The translations under genes were made by a program, and so were the position numbers. Below the pieces are notes generated by a model, which was not told where the DNA came from, did not search any database, and saw only the letters and a program-made list of their open reading frames with translations. A DNA stretch of 64,000 bases from Kribbella soli. Its GTDB lineage: Bacteria; Actinomycetota; Actinomycetes; Propionibacteriales; Kribbellaceae. The stretch lies in the NCBI RefSeq assembly GCF_004331345.1, contig NZ_SJJZ01000003.1, positions 868,001 to 932,000 on the forward strand, in the 5' to 3' direction. This document shows positions 49,474 through 57,960 of the stretch, piece by piece (the first letter of the stretch is position 1; each line of letters starts with the position of its first letter).

Positions 49474-51164
49474 TTGCCGCTGTCCTTCAATCCGACCGAC
49501 ACCAGGTCGATGCCACCCGAGAACCCGTCGTGCAGGTAGGCGCCACCGATGTTGCTACCGACAAGCATCAGGACCTTCTCGTACAGCAGCGGGACGACCG
49601 GCGCCAGCGCCATGATCTGCTTGTCCAGTTCGCCGTACGCCGCATTCGCAGCCTTCACATCGGTCAGCTTGGCGATCTCGTCGATCTTCGCGTTCACGCC
49701 CGGGTCGTTCAGCTGTGACAGGTTGCTGTTGCCCTTCGCGGTGATGTTGCGGCCGTCGAACAGCGGCGGCAGGAAGGTCGCGCCGGACGGCCAGTCCGGG
49801 CACCAGCCGGTGATCGCCGCGTCGTGCTGCTGCGACGTCGTACCGATCACCTCGTAGTACGTCGCGGTGTCGATGGTGTTGATCTTCACAGTGATCTTCA
49901 GCGGCTCGAGCGCCTGCTGGATCGCGACCGCCATCGCCTGCATCTTCGGTTGCGCCCGGGTGTCCAGCGTCATCGTGAAGCCACTGGCGAAACCGGCCTC
50001 GGTGAGCAGCTTGCGAGCGCCGTCGACGTCACCCTTGTGGTCCGGGCTCGGGTACGGGTCGTAGTCCACCCGGCCGGCGATGGTCGGCGGCTGGATGCTG
50101 GTGGCGATCTCGGCGAGGGTCGACCCGCCGACCGCGTCGCGGACGGTCTGCTTGTTCACGGCGAGGTTGATCGCCTGCCGCACCTTCACGTTGTCCAGCG
50201 GCTTCTTCGTGGAGTTCAGCCCCATGTACGTCGTACAGCCGCCGAGACCGCTCATCGTGCGCTGCTTGAGCTGCGCGGTCTGGACCCGGGCCACCGTGGC
50301 GGCCTGGATGGTGCCGGCGATCGCGTCGGCGTCGGTACCCTGGCCGGCGATCATCCGCTCGTCGATCGTCGCCGGGTCGAGGCCGAACGTCCACTGGAAC
50401 GCGTCCGGGTTCGCCTGTCGTACGTCGTCGGTCTTCTTGTCCCACTTGTCGTTGCGGACCACCTTGAGCGACGCGCCCGGCTTGTACTCGGACACCTTGT
50501 ACGGCCCCGACGCGATCGGCTTGCTGTCCAGCGCGTTCCCCGCGCCCTGCCCCTTCGGCACCGGCGTGAACGTGTTCTGCGCGACCACGCTGCCGAAGTC
50601 GGCGTACGGCTTCTTCAGGTGGAACACGATCGTCTTCGCGTCCGGCGTCGCGATCGTCGCCAGGTCACCCGACTTGTAGGGCCCTTGGTACGACGCGGGC
50701 GCCTCGATCAGCTGCTTCGCGTACGGCGAGCCGATGCCGATCTCCGGATCCCAGGCCCGCGAGACGCCCCACTTCACGTCGGCACTCGTGATCGGCGCAC
50801 CGGTCTCGAAGAACAGGCCGTCCTTCAGCGTGAACGTCCAGGTCTTGCCGCCGTCGGACGGTTTGCCCGTGTCGGTGGCGAGGTCCGGCACGATCTTGGT
50901 GCCGTCGGCACCCGGTGCGGCGCCCTGGGTGGTGAGTGTGCGGTAGATCAGCCGGTAGAAGTTGTTGACGCCGCCGTCGAAACCGCGGGCCGGGTCGAGG
51001 TGCGAGAACGCCGCGTTCGCGAGCACCTGGAGCGTGCCGCCCTGCGCGGCCTTGGCGCCGGGACCGGCGGATTCACCGGTCGCGCCGGACGTGCCGCCGC
51101 CGCACGCGGTCAGCGCGAGCGCCGCCGATGCCACGAGCCCCACCAGCATGGAAGTTCTCTTCAT
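49470..51164 (-). CDS. Family 5 extracellular solute-binding lipoprotein
   Basis: 564 residues. Lipoprotein signal with lipobox LTAC (C21). The SBP_bac_5 fold follows: TLQVLANAAFSHLDPARGFDG, DGKTWTFTLKDGLFFETGAPITSADVKWGVSRAWDP, SGPYKVSEYKPGASLKVVRNDKWDKK, NVKVRQAINLAVNKQTV, ALEPLKITVKINTIDTATYYEVI. Family 5 proteins bind peptides, nickel or some oligosaccharides. Here it delivers the substrate of the importer next to GH127 and a prolyl peptidase. AAAGAGAAG precedes the ATG, which overlaps the GH127 stop by one base (TGATG). Confidence 0.93.
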   Translation of the reverse strand: MKRTSMLVGLVASAALALTACGGGTSGATGESAGPGAKAAQGGTLQVLANAAFSHLDPARGFDGGVNNFYRLIYRTLTTQGAAPGADGTKIVPDLATDTGKPSDGGKTWTFTLKDGLFFETGAPITSADVKWGVSRAWDPEIGIGSPYAKQLIEAPASYQGPYKSGDLATIATPDAKTIVFHLKKPYADFGSVVAQNTFTPVPKGQGAGNALDSKPIASGPYKVSEYKPGASLKVVRNDKWDKKTDDVRQANPDAFQWTFGLDPATIDERMIAGQGTDADAIAGTIQAATVARVQTAQLKQRTMSGLGGCTTYMGLNSTKKPLDNVKVRQAINLAVNKQTVRDAVGGSTLAEIATSIQPPTIAGRVDYDPYPSPDHKGDVDGARKLLTEAGFASGFTMTLDTRAQPKMQAMAVAIQQALEPLKITVKINTIDTATYYEVIGTTSQQHDAAITGWCPDWPSGATFLPPLFDGRNITAKGNSNLSQLNDPGVNAKIDEIAKLTDVKAANAAYGELDKQIMALAPVVPLLYEKVLMLVGSNIGGAYLHDGFSGGIDLVSVGLKDSGK

Positions 51165-53050
51165 CAGTCTTCTCTTTCCGTTCGCAGCCACACACGCATG
51201 GCCAGGGCCTGACGGTTTCCCCAGAGGAAGTACGGCACGAACGTCACCGGTACCTCGTCGATGGCGGATTCTGGGGTCTGTTCGGTGAGCACGGGGTAGA
51301 GCTCGGAAGGCGCCGCCGGCGCGACACCGGCGGTCAGTTCGAGCACGAGATGGTCGTCCTGCTGCCGCGCGATCGCCTTGGTTACGGCGGTCGGCGTGAG
51401 CAGCAGGTCGTCGATCGGCGCCGCGGCATCTTGTTGCTCGACGCAATAGACCAGCGGTCCGCGGGCGACCGCGATCGCGCCTCGGGTCGCATCCAGGTAC
51501 GGGTGCGAGCCGTGCGCTCTCGGTGCCATCGGCAACGTCAGCCTCAGTACGTCGCCGGCGGCGAACGTCCGCCGCACCACGGCCCATCCGTCCACCGCCG
51601 CTATCCGCTCTTCGTTGCCCTCGTCTGCTCCGGGCACGGACAGCTCGGCGCCGGCCGCCCACCGCGGGACACGGAGGGCGATCGCCCGCTCCTCGGCCGG
51701 TGCGTCCTCGACGGTCAGCGTGATCTCGCCGTCCCACGGGTAGTTGGTGGTGACGGTGACGGTGAGGTCTTCGGTCGTGAGGCGGGCGTTGGCGTAGATG
51801 CCGACGTACAACGTGTTGTCGCGGTGGATCGCGACGTGGTCCTGGAGCTCGGACATCCAGCGGATGATGTTCGGCGGGCAGCACGGGCAGCCGAACCACG
51901 CGCGCCGGAGCAGTTCGCCGCCGTCCTCCATCCCGGAGCGCTGCTCGTGGTCCGGCCGGCGCTGCAGCGGGTTGTCGTAGAAGAACGCCGTACCGTCGGC
52001 CGAAAGCCCTACGGCATAAGCGTTGTAGAGCACGGTCTCGTACACGTCGAGGTACGACGCCTTGCCGGTGGCGCGGAACATCCGCCAGGCCCACTGCATC
52101 GTCGCGATCGCCGCACACGTCTCGGCGTACGCCCGCTCCGACGGCAGCTCGTACCTGTCGCCGATCGCCTCGTCGGAGTGCCTGCTGCCGAGCCCGCCGG
52201 TGAGGTACAGCTTGGTCGCGACCATGTCGTCCCACAGCCGCTCCAGCGCTGCCAGCAGCGTCGGATCGCCGGTCTCCAGGTGGACGTCGGCCGCGCCCGC
52301 CGCGAGGTACGCCATCCGTACGGCGTGACCGGTGACGGAGGGCAGCTCGCGGAACGGCACGTGGTCCTGGAAGTACTCCCCCGGGAAGATCGTGTGCTTG
52401 AGCTTCCCCTGACCACGCCGGTCCACGAACAGACGAGCCTGGGTGAGGTAGTCCTCGTCGCCGGTTTCACGATAAAGCTCGACCAGCGCCATCTCGACCT
52501 CGGGATGCCCGTCGACAACCTCCTCGCCGCGTTCGCCGTACTTCCGGACAACGAGATCCGCGAACCGCCGGGCGATTGTCAGCAATCGACCATCAGACAA
52601 TCGACGCTGCGCCGCGACGGCCGCCTGGATGAGGTGGCCGAGGTTGTAGAGCTCGTGGCCCCAGCCGAGGTCCGACCAGGGCTGCTTGGGCTGGTCCGGG
52701 TCCTGGAAGTACGAGTTCAGATAGCCGTCCTCGGCCTGCGCCTGCTCGAGCAGTTCGACGACCTCGTCGAAGAACTCCCGCGCACCGGCCGGCGCGTCGT
52801 CGCGGTCGACCTCATAGGCGAGGCCCTCCAGCGTCTTGTAGAGGTCGGTGTCCAGGAACGGGTACCGCCCGCGGTACGGCTCGACCGAGGGGTCGGCCAG
52901 CCGCCGGAGGTTCTCCAGGTTCCCGGCCTTGCGCAGCTCCCTGATCGCGTGCGGGATCGTCGCCCGCCGGTTCCGCTGCTGCCAGTCGTGCAGCAACCCT
53001 CCGGTCAGCTCCACGCTCAGCCCTAGGTTCGACTCTGTGCCGTGTGACAT
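51164..53050 (-). CDS. GH127 beta-L-arabinofuranosidase (HypBA1-like), first gene of operon
   Basis: 628-residue cytoplasmic glycosidase. The zinc-thiolate site is complete: E310 and C312 (AYAETCAAIATMQWAW) and C390/C391 in FGCPCCPPNIIRWM. This spacing matches Glu338/Cys340/Cys417/Cys418 of Bifidobacterium HypBA1, whose Cys417 is the nucleophile, so C390 is the predicted nucleophile here. An (alpha/alpha)6 barrel is followed by beta-sandwich domains (ARLTTEDLTVTVTTNYPWDGEITLTV). HypBA1 removes beta-1,2-L-arabinofuranose from hydroxyproline-linked sugars of plant extensin. No signal peptide. ATG 53050 lies 7 nt after a TAGGGT -10 element with TTGGCA 17 bp upstream. Family name is secure; exact linkage is inferred. 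Confidence 0.93.
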   Translation of the reverse strand: MSHGTESNLGLSVELTGGLLHDWQQRNRRATIPHAIRELRKAGNLENLRRLADPSVEPYRGRYPFLDTDLYKTLEGLAYEVDRDDAPAGAREFFDEVVELLEQAQAEDGYLNSYFQDPDQPKQPWSDLGWGHELYNLGHLIQAAVAAQRRLSDGRLLTIARRFADLVVRKYGERGEEVVDGHPEVEMALVELYRETGDEDYLTQARLFVDRRGQGKLKHTIFPGEYFQDHVPFRELPSVTGHAVRMAYLAAGAADVHLETGDPTLLAALERLWDDMVATKLYLTGGLGSRHSDEAIGDRYELPSERAYAETCAAIATMQWAWRMFRATGKASYLDVYETVLYNAYAVGLSADGTAFFYDNPLQRRPDHEQRSGMEDGGELLRRAWFGCPCCPPNIIRWMSELQDHVAIHRDNTLYVGIYANARLTTEDLTVTVTTNYPWDGEITLTVEDAPAEERAIALRVPRWAAGAELSVPGADEGNEERIAAVDGWAVVRRTFAAGDVLRLTLPMAPRAHGSHPYLDATRGAIAVARGPLVYCVEQQDAAAPIDDLLLTPTAVTKAIARQQDDHLVLELTAGVAPAAPSELYPVLTEQTPESAIDEVPVTFVPYFLWGNRQALAMRVWLRTERED

Positions 53051-53086
53051 TGCACAGACCCTAAGTGCAATGTCACACCTTGCCAA
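53042..53086 (-). promoter_or_regulatory. Promoter and operator of the GH127-importer operon
   Basis: Minus-strand promoter: TTGGCA (53081-53086), 17-bp spacer, TAGGGT (53058-53063), 7 nt, ATG (53050). A perfect inverted repeat GTGTGACATTGCAC / GTGCAATGTCACAC (53065-53078 and 53042-53055) brackets the -10. One arm covers the spacer and the other the start codon. Because transcription would begin near the ATG, the repeat works as DNA, not as an RNA hairpin. It is the best candidate operator for the operon's GntR. Confidence 0.75.
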
Positions 53087-53168
53087 GAGCAAACGGAAGA
53101 CGTTTACACGCCAGAAACGATCCGCCCCGTGACGATTCGGTGGCCCTCTGCAGCGGCATCGTGTTTCC

Positions 53169-53804
53169 GTGACCGCCCCACGCCTCGATCTCCGCCGTCG
53201 GCCCACCAAGCCCGCCGGCAACCTGTTCCGCGTCACCGCCGCCGTGAGCTTCCTGAGCCTCCTCGTGCTCTGGGCGGCCTACGAGTGGTGGCCGTCGCCC
53301 GGGTTCGAGTCCTGCCACCGAACAGCGGGCGGCGAGCCCTGTCCCCCGAGCGTCGACTCCATAGGGAGTGCGCTCGATCCGCCGCAGCTCATCCTCGTGA
53401 CGGCAGTCGTGGAGCTCGTGGCGATCGGCTGCTACCTCGCGCTCGCAGCGGCTCGACGGACGCTCGACCTGCGCACCGGCCTCCGCTGGTCACCGGTCGC
53501 GGTCGCGGTCATCGCCCTCGCCGTCGGAGGCTTCGGGTGGTTGATGGACGGTGGTGACCTGAACAGTTTCGGCTCCGTCGCGCCCGGCTTCGTCCTGCTG
53601 TTCGCCTTGTGGCTGCTCACCCCACTGGTCCTTTACGGCATCCATCGCGGCGACCGGGGCGCGGTGATCCCGGTCGCGATCGGTCTGGCACCAACAGCAG
53701 CCTGCAACGCGGTCGTGGTCCAGGACGACCCAGCCGGCGCGCTACCGGCCGTCATGCTCGTCGTTGCAGTGCTCACCGTTGTCGTTGTGCGCAGGCGGCA
53801 GTGA
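53169..53804 (+). CDS. Membrane protein of unknown function
   Basis: 211 residues from GTG 53169 with five probable helices (VTAAVSFLSLLVLWAAYEWW; LILVTAVVELVAIGCYLALAA; WSPVAVAVIALAVGGFGWLM; VAPGFVLLFALWLLTPLVLYGI; AVMLVVAVLTVVVV). A Cys-containing extracellular loop (FESCHRTAGGEPCPPS) lies after helix 1. Family not recognised. No ribosome-binding site is visible. Convergent with the Pnkp gene 15 bp away. Confidence 0.68.
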   Translation: MTAPRLDLRRRPTKPAGNLFRVTAAVSFLSLLVLWAAYEWWPSPGFESCHRTAGGEPCPPSVDSIGSALDPPQLILVTAVVELVAIGCYLALAAARRTLDLRTGLRWSPVAVAVIALAVGGFGWLMDGGDLNSFGSVAPGFVLLFALWLLTPLVLYGIHRGDRGAVIPVAIGLAPTAACNAVVVQDDPAGALPAVMLVVAVLTVVVVRRRQ

Positions 53805-53819
53805 TCTAGAGGCAGTGAT

Positions 53820-56342
53820 TCAGAGGCGGGGGTCGATCGGTTCGGACTCGAGCGCCAGTACGGCGAAGACGCACTCGTGGATGCGCCACAGCGGTTCTCC
53901 GCGGGCAGCGCGGTCGAGGGACTCCAGGCCGAGGGCGTACTCCCGGAGCGCCAGAGAGCGTTTGTGGCCAAGATTGCGGTCGCGGAGGCGGGTGAAGTTC
54001 GCCGGCTCGGTGTAGTCAGGGCCGTAGATGAGCCGCAGGTACTCCTGCCCGCGCACCTTCAGCCCCGGCTGGGCAAGACCCTTCGCCGTGCGGGTCAGGT
54101 TCGCGGCGGGCTTCACCACCATGCCCTCTCCCCCGGCCCCGGTCAGCTCCTCCCACCACCCGACTCCGGCGTCCCAGTTCTCCGCGTCCACGAACAGCCG
54201 CCGCGTCTGCGTGATCAACTCCGGGCCCGCGGCAACCATCCGGTCCGCGACACCGAGGTGCCAGGCATGCGGTTGTTCCTGGTACGTCGCCCCTTCGGAC
54301 GCAAGCACCTGGAACGGCGCGAGTCGCACGCCGTCCAGCCCGTCGGTCGGCCAGCAGTACCGTCGGTACGCCGCCGTGAACCGCTCCGCGTTCGCCGTAC
54401 GGCGCTCGGCCGACGCCAGCAGGTCACCGACGTCCAGGCCGGTCGCCTGGGCGGAACGTAGCGCGGCGGTTGCTGCTGGCAACGACGTACGAGCGGCCGC
54501 GCCGACGGCGGCGTACTGGTTCCGGAGGAGGTCCTCGGCCTTCGCGCTCCACGGCAGCAGCTCGGCGTCGAGCAGCAGCCAGGACGTATCGAGTTCCTCG
54601 AAGACACCAGCAGCAGAGGCGACCGAGCGCAGGCGGAGCAGCAGCTCGTCGGTCAGCTCCGCGCCGAAGAACGACCGCCCGGTGCGAGTGTGGATCGCGC
54701 CGCGGCCGGCCAGACCGAACCGCTTCTCGGCCAGGCCGTCGTCGCGCGTCAGCAGCACGACTGCCCGAGAGCCCATGTGCTTCTCCTCGCACACCAGCTC
54801 GGTGACGCCCTGGCCCCGGAAGGTCTCGAACGCCTGCCGCGGGTGCTCCAGCAATCCCGGCTCCGGCGAGGTCGCGACCGGGCTCATCGTCGGCGGCAGG
54901 TACAGCAGGAACCGCGGATCGATCGCGAACCGGCTCATCACCTCCAGCGCCGCACCGGCCTGCTCGGCCCGGACGCTCAGCCGTCCGTGCGACGCGGTCT
55001 CGATCACCCGGCGACCGGTCACGTCGGTCAGCTCCAGTACGTCGGGCTCGCGCGACGGCGCCGTTGCCACATGCAACGGTTTCGCCGGCGCGTAGTACTC
55101 CTCGGCCGCCTGCACCGCCACCAGCTCCCGCTCCGGGTAGCGCAGCGCGGTGAGCGATCCGCCGAAGACGCAGCCCGTGTCGAGGCAGATCGTGTTGTTG
55201 ATCCACTCCGGCTCGGGCGTCGGCGTGTGCCCGTAGACGACCGTCGCGCGACCGCGGTAGTCGTTCGCCCACGGGTAGCGCACCGGCAGCCCGAACTCGT
55301 CGGTCTCCCCCGTCGTCTCGCCGTACAGGCAGAACGAACGGACGCGACCCGACGTACGACCGTGCATCCGTTCGACGAGACCCGCGTGCGAAACGACGAG
55401 GTTGCCGCCGTCGAACACGTAGTGCGAGATCAGCCCGTCGATGAACGCCGCGACCTCATCGCGGAACTCCGAAGGCTCGGCGGCCAGCTGCTCGAGCGTC
55501 GTCTCGAGACCGTGGCTGATCTTCACGTTCTTGCCCCGCAGCGCGCGCAGCAGCTTGTCCTCGTGGTTGCCGGGAACGCAATAAGCGTTGCCGCTCGCAA
55601 CCATTCCCATCACGAGCCGGAGTACGCCGGGAGAGTCGGGACCGCGGTCGACGAGGTCACCGACGAAGATCGCCCGCCGGTCCGGGTGTACGGCGTCGAC
55701 GGGCCGGCCCACGTCGTCGCGGGTCAGCGTGTAGCCGAGATCGGTGAGCAGCCGCTCGAGTTCGGGACGGCACCCGTGTACGTCGCCGATGATGTCGAAC
55801 GGGCCGGTCCGGTCGGTCAGGTCGTTGTACAGCCGGGTCCGTTCGAGGCTGACGGCATCGATCTCCTCGACACTCTCCAGCACGTGAACGGTCCGGAAGC
55901 CTTCACGTTTCAGGCTCCGCAGGCCGCGTTTCAGCTGCGAGCGCTGCCGGGTGATCACCTTCGACCCGAACTGCCGGTCAGACCGCTGCTCGTTCCGCTC
56001 GACACAGACCCGCTCCGGCGGGTCGAGCACGATCGCGACCGGGAGTACGTCGTACTCGCGGGCCAGGTTCACGAGCTCCTTGCGGGCCTCCGGCTGCACG
56101 TTGGTGGCGTCGATCACCGTCAACCGCCCGGCGGCCAGCCGCTTCCCGGCGATGAAGTGGAGCACCTCGAAGGCGTCCTTCGTCGCGGCCTGGTCGTTCT
56201 CGTCGTCCGAGACGAGCCCGCGGCAGAAGTCGCTCGAGATCACCTCGGTGGCCAGGAAGTGCTTGCGCGCGAACGTGGACTTGCCGGAGCCGCTGGCACC
56301 GACGAGCACGATCAGCGAGAGAGCCGGTACGTCGATCTTCAT
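53820..56342 (-). CDS. pnkp: Polynucleotide kinase-phosphatase/ligase of bacterial RNA repair
   Basis: 840-residue three-domain enzyme of the Clostridium thermocellum Pnkp type. Residues 1-165 are a 5'-kinase with P-loop GASGSGKST (14-22). Residues about 180-440 are a metallophosphatase with IIGDVHGC, GDLVDRGPDS and PGNHEDK, which removes 2',3'-cyclic phosphate. Residues about 470-840 are a ligase-type adenylyltransferase with lysine K521 in EEKHMGSRAV and a LLDAELLPWS motif. The ligase needs Hen1 to work in known systems, and Hen1 is encoded just upstream with a 4-nt overlap. It heals and seals RNA, such as tRNA cut by ribotoxins. Confidence 0.95.
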   Translation of the reverse strand: MKIDVPALSLIVLVGASGSGKSTFARKHFLATEVISSDFCRGLVSDDENDQAATKDAFEVLHFIAGKRLAAGRLTVIDATNVQPEARKELVNLAREYDVLPVAIVLDPPERVCVERNEQRSDRQFGSKVITRQRSQLKRGLRSLKREGFRTVHVLESVEEIDAVSLERTRLYNDLTDRTGPFDIIGDVHGCRPELERLLTDLGYTLTRDDVGRPVDAVHPDRRAIFVGDLVDRGPDSPGVLRLVMGMVASGNAYCVPGNHEDKLLRALRGKNVKISHGLETTLEQLAAEPSEFRDEVAAFIDGLISHYVFDGGNLVVSHAGLVERMHGRTSGRVRSFCLYGETTGETDEFGLPVRYPWANDYRGRATVVYGHTPTPEPEWINNTICLDTGCVFGGSLTALRYPERELVAVQAAEEYYAPAKPLHVATAPSREPDVLELTDVTGRRVIETASHGRLSVRAEQAGAALEVMSRFAIDPRFLLYLPPTMSPVATSPEPGLLEHPRQAFETFRGQGVTELVCEEKHMGSRAVVLLTRDDGLAEKRFGLAGRGAIHTRTGRSFFGAELTDELLLRLRSVASAAGVFEELDTSWLLLDAELLPWSAKAEDLLRNQYAAVGAAARTSLPAATAALRSAQATGLDVGDLLASAERRTANAERFTAAYRRYCWPTDGLDGVRLAPFQVLASEGATYQEQPHAWHLGVADRMVAAGPELITQTRRLFVDAENWDAGVGWWEELTGAGGEGMVVKPAANLTRTAKGLAQPGLKVRGQEYLRLIYGPDYTEPANFTRLRDRNLGHKRSLALREYALGLESLDRAARGEPLWRIHECVFAVLALESEPIDPRL

Positions 56343-57739
56343 CGGGCGTCCTCCCGACGGAACAGTGCCAGCTGGGTCGGCGGTCCTACCTCAGGGTCCT
56401 CGGCACCGACGGCCCGGAACTGCACGGTGTAGCCGAAGCGGTCCGCGACCTGCTGGGACCAGGTCCGGAACTCCGCGCGGGTCCACTCGAAGCGGTGGTC
56501 CGGGTGGCGGAACTTGCCGGCCGGAAGCGACGGGAAGCGCACGTTGTACTCGCTGTTCGGGGTGGTGACGACGACCGCGGCAGGGTGTGCCGCGCGGAAG
56601 ACCGAGTCCGCCAGGGCAGGCAGCCGTGGCGGGTCGACGTGCTCGACGACCTCCATCAGTACGACGGCGTCGAGCCCGGCGAGTCGCTCGTCGGCGTACG
56701 TGACCGACGACTGCAGGAACTTCAGGCGGTCGCGCTGACGATCCGGCAGGTCGTCGTAATGCAGCCGACGCTTGGCCGCGATCAGCGCCCGTGCCGACAC
56801 GTCGGTCGCGATCAGCTCGCCGATCATCGGGTCCTTCAGCAGCTCGCCGACCAGCGCGCCTTCACCACATCCGATGTCCGCGATCCGCCGCGCACCGAGC
56901 TCCCGCAGTACGGCGGCCACCGTGGTACGCCGTTCGACGGCCAGCGACACGGAGCCCTCATCCGGGCTCTCCTCGGCCAGCTCGACCCCGTCCACCTCAG
57001 CCAGCCGCTCCAGGACAGCGTCGGCCAGGTAGCGCCGGTGCGCGAGGTAGCGGTGCGAGATCAGGTCCTTCTCGGGATGCGCGGCCAGCCAGCCCTCGCC
57101 GGCGCGGACGAGTTTGTCCACCTCGTCCGATCCGACCCAGTAGTGCTTGGCGTCGTCGAGGACCGGGAGCATCACGTACAGGTGCTTGAGTGCGTCGGCC
57201 AGCCGCAGTACGCCGGTCAGCCGCAGGTCGACGTACCGCGAATCACCCCACGCCGGGATCTCCGGATCGAGCGGCACCGGGCGGGCGTCGACGGTCCAGC
57301 CGAGCGGCGCGAAGAACCGCTCGGCGAGATCGGCGCCGCCGTTGCACGGGAGCGCCGGGACGTGGACCTCGAGCGGGATCGGGCGCGCGGCGAGGTCCGG
57401 GCGGGCGTCGCAGCGGCCGTTCATCGCCGTACGGAAGAGCTTCCCGAGCGCGACGGCGAGCAGACTGGAGGCGGCGTACGGGCGGTCGTTGACGTACTGC
57501 CCGAGGGTGAAGCCTTCGGCCGCCTTACCGCGGCCGGCTTTCACCAGGCCGATCGGGTCGATCTCGAGCAGCACCGCCGCCGTACAACGCTCGCCGGTCG
57601 CCTCCGGGTAGAACACATGGGCCGATCCCCCGGTGACGTCGATCGCCTGCGGACGGGCCGGGTTCTTGTGCAACAGGAACCCGAAATCGCTCGCGGGCGC
57701 GTCTTCTCCGGCCAGATCGGTACCAATCGTCAGGAACAC
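56339..57739 (-). CDS. hen1: Hen1 RNA 3'-terminal 2'-O-methyltransferase
   Basis: 466 residues. The N-terminal half (about 1-245) is the Hen1 Pnkp-binding/ligase-activating domain (MFLTIGTDLAGEDAPASDFGFLLHKNPAR start). The C-terminal half is the methyltransferase: IADIGCGEGALVGEL (SAM), manganese-site residues in MEVVEHVDPPRL (Glu, Glu-His) and the His in RHPDHRFEW. It methylates the 3' ribose at the break before Pnkp seals it, which blocks re-cutting. GTG 57739 is the start; upstream DNA has no strong ribosome-binding site. Translation of Pnkp is coupled by a 4-nt overlap. Confidence 0.95.
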   Translation of the reverse strand: MFLTIGTDLAGEDAPASDFGFLLHKNPARPQAIDVTGGSAHVFYPEATGERCTAAVLLEIDPIGLVKAGRGKAAEGFTLGQYVNDRPYAASSLLAVALGKLFRTAMNGRCDARPDLAARPIPLEVHVPALPCNGGADLAERFFAPLGWTVDARPVPLDPEIPAWGDSRYVDLRLTGVLRLADALKHLYVMLPVLDDAKHYWVGSDEVDKLVRAGEGWLAAHPEKDLISHRYLAHRRYLADAVLERLAEVDGVELAEESPDEGSVSLAVERRTTVAAVLRELGARRIADIGCGEGALVGELLKDPMIGELIATDVSARALIAAKRRLHYDDLPDRQRDRLKFLQSSVTYADERLAGLDAVVLMEVVEHVDPPRLPALADSVFRAAHPAAVVVTTPNSEYNVRFPSLPAGKFRHPDHRFEWTRAEFRTWSQQVADRFGYTVQFRAVGAEDPEVGPPTQLALFRREDAR

Positions 57740-57921
57740 CGTGGTATTCGATCACGGGTCGAGGATTGAGACACGCGGATTCAGGTCTGGCGTGTTCCGG
57801 GGTTTGGTTCTAGCTTGTCTTGAGAAGATGAGTCGCTACAGACCGTCCTTCCCCGCTGACAGTCGGTATTTGTCCCCGGTTTGTGGCGAGAGCCCAACCA
57901 CGCCGCTACGGGGAAAGGATC

Positions 57922-57960
57922 ATGGCAGCTCTTTCATGCCACACGGGGTGTGGCCGGTGA
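57922..57960 (+). CDS. Possible 12-codon leader ORF with two cysteines
   Basis: ATG GCA ... TGA codes for MAALSCHTGCGR. A purine-rich GGGGAAAGGA lies just upstream. Its TGA overlaps the GTG of the next gene by 3 nt (GTGA). A hairpin GCCACA/TGTGGC (57938-57954) with CGGGG in the loop lies inside it and covers the only ribosome-binding site of the next gene. Translation of the leader would open this hairpin. Real translation is unproven. Confidence 0.4.
   Translation: MAALSCHTGCGR

Noticed and set aside
57760..57956. Possible known riboswitch (c-di-AMP, SAM or cobalamin class) before the small gene
   Set aside because: The conserved cores of these classes that I can recall are not present; only generic stems are seen. 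Kept as an unexplained leader.
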